Assembly: GCA_963921825.1 (NCBI GenBank)
Contig: OY997592.1
Coordinates: forward strand, 28,127,730 to 28,191,729
Length of the DNA: 64,000 bases
Direction of reading: 5' to 3'
Source of the DNA: Erodium maritimum
Taxonomy: Eukaryota > Streptophyta > Magnoliopsida > Geraniales > Geraniaceae
Shown here: piece by piece, positions 1 through 9,040 of the stretch
How the letters are laid out: each line of letters opens with the position of its first letter
Position numbering within the stretch: the first letter of the stretch is position 1
The notes under the pieces: model-generated
Told to the model about the DNA's origin: nothing
Seen by the model: the letters and a program-made list of their open reading frames with translations, nothing else
Databases searched by the model: none
Made by a program: the position numbers and the translations under genes

Positions 1-905
1 AGGCGTCCCCGAACTACGTTGTAACCAACTGATATCCCCACTATCATGATTTGCTGCAGTCAAATCATAATAGGATATGCATTCCAATTTTACAGAAATT
101 TCGGCATGACTCGTTGGAAAAACTTAAACAACCATCCGCGCACGCGGGCCAACATTTCACAAATCAACATCCAAATTGAGTCCTTTAGCACTTGGCTCAC
201 ACAATCAGCAAAAGTACACACCATCGTAAAGCACTGCAAGTACCACTCGGGTTTCTACCCTTTCCTCAATTAACACCCAATCGGATCAACAGTTCAACTT
301 TACCCCTTAAATATCAGTCAACACTTAAGCAAGTCAACACTTCAAATTTACCAACCAAGTAACGGCCAACTAAGGTGGCAGTCCACTGAACAATCTTACA
401 CTAACACTTCATAACCAGCCTGAGCATCGCTCGTTAAACCAACCCCGATCATACAATTCGGCACAATCAATTACACTCAACATTCATTCAAGCATTCATT
501 CAATCAAAGCATCACAATTTAATCTAGTTTAATTTGACTCTTATCTTAACCTAAATGTTAAGCAAGCACAGCATGTGAGGCAAACACAAACAATCCTGAG
601 GTTCATCATTGCTTGTTAACCCAATCCCAATCTCAACCGTTCGGTATCACCGACCACTGTAACATACAACCAAAAGGGCAAGGATACCAGTCAAGCAATG
701 CAACCATCGTAATATAAAAGATCCAAACTTAAACCAACATTGAAACAATCAAGACTTGTGTCGTTCAAACTCTACACATCAGATGTTTCCAACTTGCGTC
801 ATTGAGTACCACGACTTAGACCACCTAACTCTACCCACCTAATTGACGTACGGTCCGAGGTTTTGAAAACAATTTTCAAAATGAAACCAGGCTCTGATAC
901 CAAAT
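1..905 (-). mobile_element. Leader of a minus-strand Ty3/Gypsy element (partial)
   Basis: This is the 5' internal part of an LTR retrotransposon that runs off the left edge. At 887-905 the minus strand reads ATTTGGTATCAGAGCCTGG, a primer-binding site for initiator Met-tRNA, directly next to the LTR at 906. Much of the segment is the reverse complement of the plus-strand leader at 4252-5475; for example, the stretch near 600-660 mirrors 4510-4560, and bases 1-12 mirror the sequence near 5465. No coding frame is visible; gag would lie further left. No other identity is likely. Confidence 0.8.
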
Positions 906-3849
906 TGTCACGCCCCAAATCCGGTATTGAACGGATCCGAGACGCGACTTCGTGAAATTTAAACAATAACAATTTGAGATAAATAATAATTGATAAAGAT
1001 AAATAGAAATAGTTCAAAGGTAGTAGAAATTCTGAGTCCTACGCTCAGTAAAATACATAAATCCAAGTATCCGTTACGTCACTACGAAACATAAAATAAC
1101 ATAACTCGGACCCTCGCTAGCCCCATGCTCCGCGATGTCCTCTACTCCAAGACATGACCACTACCTGTAGAAAACACAGTAAAATAGGGGGTGAGCTTGA
1201 CGCTCAGTAGGGAAAATCATTAAAACCTCCTTATCTCGAACTTACCAAAACGCTTTTCCACAATTTAAAATATAATAAAGATTTTAACACAATACGACAT
1301 TTAAACCTAATAAAAGACAAAACCCCTCTTTAAACTCGGATACTCAATGTCCAACTATACCAACAACGATTCAATCCAACGCCTACCCTTAGGCCACACC
1401 ACGGTCGACCCGAACACAATTTCCCCAATACATAGTCAACGACACTCACAAGTACAATCATAAACAATCCAAGCAAGACGTTCTTAAACACACACTCACA
1501 ACCAAGGAAAACACCCAAAGTCACAACACAGCAATACACATTCAATTCAGGCAATATCAAACACACAAATCGTAACCCTTGCACGGTCTAGGGAGCAACC
1601 CTCTCGGCCCGGCGCAGTCGTACGCAACTTCCCCAACACAAAGTCGGGATAGGCGGTGGACCTCATCGCAGAACACAACGTTTTACCGATACATGGAAGG
1701 CAGGGAGAACGCCTCCTCACGGCCTCATCTCTCGCAGGCTCAACACAGCGTTTTACCGATAACCGGAAGGCAGGGAAATTGCCTCTTCCATGTAACCCAA
1801 GTACCACAATCACAACACTTTACCGATTACGCACCGGAAGGTACGATACACCTGACGGAAGTACTTCTCTCACACTTTACCGGCCGCGCATCAAAACAAT
1901 CGCAATCACACTCACAACAGGATCACAACCACAGGTAACCACATTGCCATCACCACAATCACGATCACGTCGGTCTATCACTCACCCGACCATATCACAA
2001 ACAATGATTCACATCAGAACAATCACGGCACACTTGCCCATGCATAGCAACAACATGTTACACCTAACATAATATGCTTTGACCCTTAAATTACACTCAC
2101 AACTGTTCCGTACTTACCATCACTTACCGACACCACACTCCACGTGGTTACCCCACCGGCTTAACCGGTATCCCCAAACATTCCCAATCCCACATATCAA
2201 ATAAAACAGGGCAAAGCACTCAAATCACGGATCATGCGTTCTCTAGTCAATTCTACTCGTTTACATGCTTATTGTTTATTAACCGATTCAGACAGCACAA
2301 CACAAATCCAACAATCAGCAATCAATCATACGGGCACGACATGGCCCGATCCTACCAGCACGACAATTCCCAAGACAGAAACGTAAATGTTCGCAGTTCA
2401 ATCGGCTACGCTAGTTGTTCTCCTCCTACATGCATACTAGTTGTTTACCGGTTCTTAGGTTTCCCTATATGCATTCTAGTACGATCGAATTAAAGCGGGT
2501 TTGAGGAAATCCCTACCTCTTGAAGAACCGCAGCTGCGTCTCCTAGCTGCTGACGTCCTGGCCACACCAGTCTTCTCTGCTCTCGGGGCAACGGTCTGGT
2601 TTAACACAAAAGGGACGGTATCAGTCCCGGTCCAACCCGTAACGGTTAACAAATTTTAATAACTAAGTCCCAAGTTCGATGTCCAACAGTCCTTTAGAAG
2701 TCCGATAAAAAAACGAAGTTCAGGTATTTAATTGATTTTAAGTCAATTTATTAATTAGTTAATTTAAAATTGATCTGACCCGGCCCGGCCCGAGTCCGAC
2801 CCGAATCCAGGTCCGAACCCGGTCCAGAACCCTTACCAGGACCTGACCCGAGCCTGACCTGAACCCGACACAGACCCGGCTCTAGACCCGAGTCCGAACT
2901 CGAGTTCGGACCCGTTCCAGAGCAGGGCCTGGCCCGAGTCTTGGTCCGGCCCGAGCTAAACCTGGGCCCAAGGCACGATCCTTGACCAGCTCAAGCCCAA
3001 ATCTCGTCTGAGACGAGGCTCGGCTAGGGTTCCGGTAAGAATCCGGCGACGGCGGCGGCGCTCCAGTGCTTCTCGACGGCGAGTGGGATTCTGGGCGGCG
3101 AGGATGCGTCTGAAGCTCGGGTAGACGGCAGAGCGGGTGGCTGGCACGGGGTTGAAGTTCCTCCGGCCAGAACTGAGGCCGTGAGAGTTCGCCGGAGAGG
3201 ATAAAACCCTAGATCTGAGTGCACGACTCCGGCGACTTTTTCTTGGCAACAACTCAGACAGAACGAGTCCGACCTCTCTCGAAAATCAGAGAAGAAGGGA
3301 CGGGGAGTAAGGATCTAGGTCGAGGGAAGGTCACTGGTACTAGCTTCGTTCGATTCCGACGAGAAGAACTTCGAATCGAACGGAGCGGCGGCGATTCTTT
3401 TCGAATCGAGGAAGGAGAAAAGGAAGAGGGGGTGGATTCGCTGGGTTTTGGTATGTCTGGAGAAGAGAGGGAGTCGAGGAGGCAGAAACAGGAACCGGAG
3501 ATGCTGAAACTCCGGCGTCGGCAACGTTCGCACTCTGGATCTGAATCGGAGGTGGAAGATGTGTTCCTCGGGAAACGCATGAGAAATGAAGACTCGAGGG
3601 TCGGGCTTGGGTTTTGTTCAAAACCTTAGGGTCTGGCTTCTCTTTGTCTCGTGCGGACTAGAACTTGGCCCGCTCTGGCTCGGCCCAAATCCACGTCTGG
3701 GCTGGCCCAAGGCCTGATCTGTTCCCTTTCTTCCCCTTTTTTTATTTCTTTCTTCTCTTTTTTTTTTAAATTGATCCAAAATAAAACCCGCTCTCTAACC
3801 CGCGACGATCCAATGATAAACATAAAGTAATAAAGACCTGTTGTTTACA
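906..3849 (-). mobile_element. Gypsy LTR (minus strand), about 2.9 kb
   Basis: The LTR begins TGTCACGCCCCAAATCCGG, the reverse complement of the LTR end at 11522, and appears to end near 3849 in TTTACA. It shares with the LTR at 9041-11522 the block around 1192-1206 (mirror of 11208-11221), the block near 2500 (mirror of about 9990), and a GC-rich upstream part with repeated 'gacccg' words (2770-2960). Internal units near 1675-1800 repeat the phrase 'gttttaccgata'. The right boundary is an estimate, because the outer end matches the other LTR only loosely. Short open frames inside it are not genes. Confidence 0.75.
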
Positions 3850-4185
3850 AATTAGGGTTTTGTCGTCTTTTGCATATGGAGGACGGCGCCGACATATCAG
3901 TCTGGCTTTAAGGTATCAAGATCAGTGCTTTCGGAAGAGGGGGGGATTGGATGAACTATAGGAGAACTCCCATAGAGTTTTAATCGATAGTGTCGAGAGA
4001 AAAGGGTACACAACAGGCTCAAGGGATGGTAGCTCCCTAGGAAGAAAGAGAAATTTAAAGGACTCGCGATAGAGGGAAAGGACAAAGTAAGGAATTCTGG
4101 GAGTAGGTCATAGTCCTTAGTAAGTTCATGGCTGAGGGAGGGGACGGTTTGAAGTTGGACGAGATAGGACCGATCAATCATCCTT
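3850..4185. other. Unassigned segment between two Gypsy elements
   Basis: It does not match the LTR sequences on either side. All frames are broken. It may be eroded LINE sequence split from 11523-12920 by the plus-strand Gypsy insertion, but I found no homology strong enough to assert this. Confidence 0.3.
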
Positions 4186-4251
4186 TTGTTTGTGTATTCT
4201 CAACTCAAGTCACGTCTCGAGTCCGACCAAAAACGGATTTGGGGCGTGACA
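4186..4251 (+). mobile_element. 3' end of the 5' LTR of a plus-strand Gypsy element (truncated)
   Basis: About 66 bp match the end of the LTR at 11457-11522, including CACGTCTCGAGTCCGACC and the terminal GGGGCGTGACA. The rest of this LTR (about 2.4 kb) is missing. Because the 5' end is lost, no target-site duplication can be checked. Confidence 0.8.
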
Positions 4252-4270
4252 ATTTGGTATCAGAGCCTGG
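4252..4270 (+). promoter_or_regulatory. Primer-binding site (initiator Met-tRNA)
   Basis: ATTTGGTATCAGAGCCTGG directly follows the LTR end. TGGTATCAGAGC is the usual plant LTR-retrotransposon site complementary to the 3' end of initiator tRNA-Met. Confidence 0.9.
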
Positions 4271-4728
4271 TTTTATTTGAAACATGTTTCAATTTTGAAC
4301 TTGTTTTCAAAACCTCAGACCGTACGTCAATTAGGTGGGTAGAGTTAGGTGGTCTAAGTTGTAGACTCAGTGACGCAAGTTGGAAGCATCCGACGCGTAG
4401 AGTCGGAACGACCCAAGTCTTGAGTGTTTCAATGTTTGTTCACGTTTGAATCTTTTATATTACAGTAGTGGCACTGCTCGATTGGTATCCTTACCCTATT
4501 GACTGTAAATTACAGTGATCGGTGAAATCGAACGGTTGAGATCGGGATTGGATTAACGAGCATTAATTGACCCGTTCTAAATTGGTTGTTGAGTATATCG
4601 TTTGTTAAGTATGTTGGTGAGCTTGGTTGCTAGTATGAGTTGTGTGTTGTGCCTTGTCGGAAATTGAGTGCCTTTGCTGTTTACTTACCGAACGATATGC
4701 TGGTTCGTTGTGTTTATGTTGTTATTTA

Positions 4729-5002
4729 TCCCGATGCTTCGTGACCCGGGAAACCTAGACCGAGAAATATTCTGATATGATGCGTTACCGTCTTATCCGA
4801 TGCTTCGTGATCCGGAAAGACTAGTTTCACTCGATACTTCATGATATTATTTTCCTTCCCGATGCTTCGTGTTCCGGAAGGACTGGTTCCACCCCTATGC
4901 TTCGTGATACGGGACTGATTCCACCTCTATACTTCGTGATGCGGGACTGGTTTCACCCCTATGCTTCGTGATACGGGAGGACTGAGCCGATGATGTTCCG
5001 GC
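4729..5002 (+). repeat. Tandem stem-loop array in the Gypsy leader
   Basis: There are about eight units of 35-65 bp with the common loop ATGCTTCGTG. Arms differ but pair: TCCCG/CGGGA (4729/4747), GTCTT-a-TCCG/CGGAAAGAC (4790/4813), CCTTCC/GGAAGG (4854/4876), CCCCTAT/ATACGGG (4892/4907 and 4956/4971), CCTCTAT/ATGCGGG (4924/4939, with wobble pairs), GCCG/CGGC (4986/4999). The CCCCTAT-type stems contain one C-C mismatch. One unit, near 4830, has lost its stem. Confidence 0.75.
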
Positions 5003-5889
5003 ACCATACTTTACTGTCTTATTCTAATGCTGCGTGTTCTAGAGTGACGAAGTGTTGGTTGTGAAATTGTTGAATTGTTTAAGTGATAACCGTTATTTAA
5101 GAATTAAAGTTGAAATTGATTTTGAGTCGAAATCGACAGTGAGTTTGAAATTGACATTGAGTTTGAAGCTGAGGCTTAACTTAAATTTGAAATTGAGTTT
5201 GAAATGGAAAGTAAGTCGAGACAGAGATTGAGATTGAGATTAAGATTGGGTTTAGATCGATGAACGAGCGATGCTCGGGTTGGTTATGACACGTTGGTTA
5301 AATAATTATTGAAGGATTTGCCGTTTGGGTCGGTCGCTAATTGCTGTAAAACCTGAAATGTCAAATTGACCGGGTAGTAATGAGATATTTGCTATCACGG
5401 GCTGACTCAGGGGCGCCACTGTAGTCGCGCGTGATAGGAGGATGTCAAGTGGTTACAACGAGATTCGGGGACGCCTGAATCGGGTTGTAACGACGTGAGA
5501 TCGACATGGATGTTATGATACAAGTCAAAGGAGTGAGAAACTGTGAAAAAGAAAGAAATACCAAGAATTTATGAAATTGATCGTGTTACGATTCTTGATC
5601 CCACGCGTTGGGAAGATACCCGATCGAGGAGTTTGCGTTTTTCCTTGTGATTGTGTGAACGATTTGAGACTGTTCCTTCTGTGGAAGTTGTGTGAATTGC
5701 ATAGACTACTTATTACTGTTATGAGATGCTCTGAGGCGCGACTTTGTCTACCTATATTTAAGTATTATATATCTACTGATCCTAAGTGATATTGATCCTT
5801 ATTCGACCCTTTTGGGATGCGTGTGAACGTCCTTATGTGTTGATCGAACCGTTTGTTCTAAACTGGGAAACTGAGCGTGTACTTTATCC

Positions 5890-6990
5890 GTGCAGCGGGT
5901 ATACATCATGCCTCGTAGTTACATTCCGAGGGGTACCAGGAGACGCCCAGTTGGGGGCCCGAGTCAGACACCTGTTTCTGAGCAGGCAGGGGCAGTGCAT
6001 GCCCAGGGTGATTCCGTTGGGAACCATGTGAGAGTAGCTTCAGCAACGATCCTGTTGGAGGGAGGAGCATACCGTGAGTGGTATCGCGAGGAGGTACGAG
6101 ATGGAGTTTTACGTCTCGAGTTCCAGCAGTTCCTAGAACTGCATCAGGGAGAGATGTCGACCTTGATGCACGAGACGAGAGTGGCTCCCTTGTCCCACGC
6201 AGCACTGGAGATGGTGCCGACCGAGACCCAGCACGACAGACAGTTTGAGGGAGGACTCTACCCTACATTTGTGGATCAGGTTCCCGCAGTCAGAGCTCGA
6301 GAGAGTAGGTCGAGACAGGGTGACTTCTTAGGACCGACAAAGGTCCGTGGTTCACAGAGGCAGAGGACCTCAGGGTTCTTCCGACCCTAGTTTCATGGTA
6401 GGGCACGACAGTACGAGTCGGCGGCGTCAGCTGGACCCACCACGTCAAGACGACCACCATTTTGTTACTTTTGCTATCAGTCAGACCATCGGAGCCGAGA
6501 CTGCTCGAGGGACGTCACACGACGATGTTGTATTTGCGACCAGGTCGGACATTTGATGATACATTGCCCCGTCGCAGGTGGAGAGCCGACGTGCTACCAC
6601 TGCGGCAGACTTGGGCATCTCTCCACCATGTGCTATGACTGGGTTGGAGGAGGACCCGTGCAGCGACCACATCAGATTGAGGAGAGAGCATGATACCGGT
6701 GTGGTCGACAGGGGCACCTTGTCTTTGCTTTCCCGGAGCCAGTTGGAGGAGCGTCCGCGCCGAGGCCTTAGTAGGCTCAGATTCGTCAGGCACCACCTGG
6801 ACGACCACGACAGGCACAGCTTCAGATTCAGCCTCCACGAGCTCCGCGTCAAGCGGCGGGAGCACCAGACCAGGGACACCAGTCGAGGGCCCCGCAGCAG
6901 CAGATTTTTCCACCGCTACCGAGTGGAAGACCTCCGACTCGGTAGAGCAGGGCGTACGCGATTGCTGGACCCCGAGCTGAGGGGCTTGCT
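5890..6990 (+). pseudogene. gag: Gypsy gag, broken by stop codons
   Basis: This is the capsid/nucleocapsid gene of the element. The first 166 codons (5890-6390) include a retrotransposon-gag-like core (FLELHQGEMS, then about 20 residues later LEMVPTET) as in other plant Gypsy gags. A TAG stop at 6388 interrupts. The same frame goes on to three perfect CCHC zinc knuckles: 6463-6504 (CYFCYQSDHRSRDC), 6526-6567 (CCICDQVGHLMIHC) and 6592-6633 (CYHCGRLGHLSTMC). A fourth at 6691 has lost its first Cys to TGA and its last Cys to Phe. A Gln/Pro/Arg-rich tail follows, with more stops. No frameshift is needed between the capsid part and the knuckles. The start at 5890 is the first Met of the frame. Confidence 0.8.
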
Positions 6991-9040
6991 TACGATCATG
7001 AGATCGCTTAGGGCACTTGTTCATCTCTTAGACTTTGGACTTTGTATTTGCTGACACGTGAGTTTTACTTTTGGGTGTTGTTGTTTCGTGGTTACCTTAT
7101 GTTGGAACGAATTTAAAACTGTTAAGCCCACCCGTACCTTAATACACCGACTATAGGTGTGGTAGTACCGACTAGTGTCGATTTGAGCTTGAAAGTGGAG
7201 TAATAGACCTTGTCGTACTGAAAGTTCTTTTGTTTCTTCGAGAGTGCAAATCGAGTTTTAAGAACTGATTGGTGAGACATCAGGCGTTCATCGAATGCCA
7301 TCAACAGCGAATGCCCGAGCAGTGAAGGGCTACAGCCTTGACCAATAAACGGTCCGATCGGTCACCGGAGATGACCGAGCGACGATAAGATCAGAGTAGC
7401 GCAGCGGAAGCATGGTGGACCCATAACCCACAAGAGTCGTAATCTCCAGCTTCTTCTACCCCCGCTAAAAATTTAGGCTATCGGATTACCGTTAGTTCAT
7501 GAAGTCAATAGTGGATTTAACCCGAGACCAGAGACGACGCCAACAACCTTGGATCATGAAGATTCGCCCCAACAGAGTCAACCGAACGAAGGGCAACCCG
7601 AAGAGCCAGAAAGACAAAGGACATATCCGAGCGCATCGCCGAAAAGAATGCAACACGACTTCAAGAAGGAGCGGAACGAAGCGCAAAGGAGACATGAAGA
7701 CCACCGGAAGCTGGATCGCATCAAGACGAAGACCCGACACTCCGTACCGACACGACAAATCCAGAAGAAGACGGTCAACAACGACGACACCAAAGATCGT
7801 AAGCAAGCCAGGAATCAAGGAGAGAGTTCGTGCCGCGCAGCAGCAAGAAGACCGTTCGAGAATCACGGCATTCGTGCCGCAGATTACAGTCAAACCACGT
7901 CAAGAAATGCAACAACATCAAGCGACATTCCCAGAAGAGCCGATTACGGAGAATGTGAACCAAGCACCAAGACGTATCTTTGTTGACAAGAGTAGGACGA
8001 ACGTCAACGTCCCGCGAGAACTAGCATAACCTTTAAGTTGCCCATAGGAGTGAGAGCACCTCACGATGAGAGCCAGAAACAGTTAGCGAAATACGATTAC
8101 CGCGAACCTCCAGGCCAATAACAAGAGGACATTGCACGAAACATCGCATGGTAGGTCAGGCTTTGTGCCATGCAGAGCACAATGAGAATTTAGAGTTGAC
8201 CAGTGACTGGTCCTAAGTTGTTTGAAGGACGTTTGAAATTTTACGCGCAAGGTACCCCAAAGACCGTTCAATTCTCGAGATTTCAATGCTTGTTGTGGAC
8301 TCATTATGGTGATGACTCAGATGAAACGACTGAGGAGTTGGTCGATTGATAGTATGGGAGCAAGCGTCAACAGTAAGAGATTTATAGCAGGTTGGATAAC
8401 CTTCGTGATCGGTCATAGTTGAGTGTTGATGGTTTGCTATAATCTAAGACTGTATTACTTGGGGTACGCCTGCCTTTCCACGAGGCGTGGTGAAGCGAGT
8501 GGTTGTTCCACCCTGCAGTGATCGTGAGATCTTTTGTCTTGAAGAATGCCTTTGGGTTTATTACTTCCTGGTAGAATGGTTTGTGGTTGGTCTTAACTTG
8601 ATAGTGTTTGAATTCGGGATTGATTTGTCCCTGTGACGATCACTAAGGAGGAAATTGATGAGTTACGTTTGTGTACGGTTCCGACTTTGTTCGACTTGTA
8701 GAGGGTTCCGACAGGATACCTGTGCCAACGGAAAATTCCAGTATAATGTAGCTAGACCGTTATCTGAGTTTCTTAAGTGTTTTGGGTATTAATCGGCTTG
8801 TGTTTGTACCCGGTAGTTCTTTGAGTTAGTGTGAGACAAGTTGACCCCGCAGGTTATCGTACATCTAGAGATCTTCAGGCAGAACTAGAGTCGTTGCCTA
8901 GCAGCTTCCACGTTCCCAACTGCGGGAGTACACAGCGGATCCCTTGCTTGTGAGTTTTGAGCGGATGTTCCCTGAGATAGAGTCAAGAGGAGCGCGTTCG
9001 TTTTAATTTCGAGGACGAAATTCTTTTAAGGAGGGGAGAC

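Larger units (their letters stand above)
4252..9040 (+). mobile_element. Internal region of a gag-only Gypsy element
   Basis: The region runs from the primer-binding site to a polypurine tract (ggaggggagac, ending 9040) preceded by the phrase cgaggacgaaattctttt, which is typical of the end of Tekay/Del-type chromoviruses. It is only 4.8 kb. It has a leader with a stem-loop array, then gag. I found no protease, reverse transcriptase, RNase H or integrase motif on the plus strand. The stretch 7490-8030 has an open, very charged frame that resembles nothing I know. The rest, 8040-9000, is non-coding or eroded. It is either a deletion derivative or a non-autonomous gag-only element. Confidence 0.75.

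Noticed and set aside
2956-3629. Several open frames on both strands
   Set aside because: They lie in the GC-rich part of the minus-strand LTR, with biased composition and no homology.
906-3849. Minus-strand LTR as an insertion inside the 5' LTR of the plus-strand element
   Set aside because: Sequence 3850-4185 does not match the last 400 bp of the LTR at 9041-11522, so the flanks are not two halves of one LTR.
7499-8029. 176-codon frame in the Gypsy internal region as a gene
   Set aside because: Highly charged text in three overlapping frames with no motif; probably eroded element DNA.
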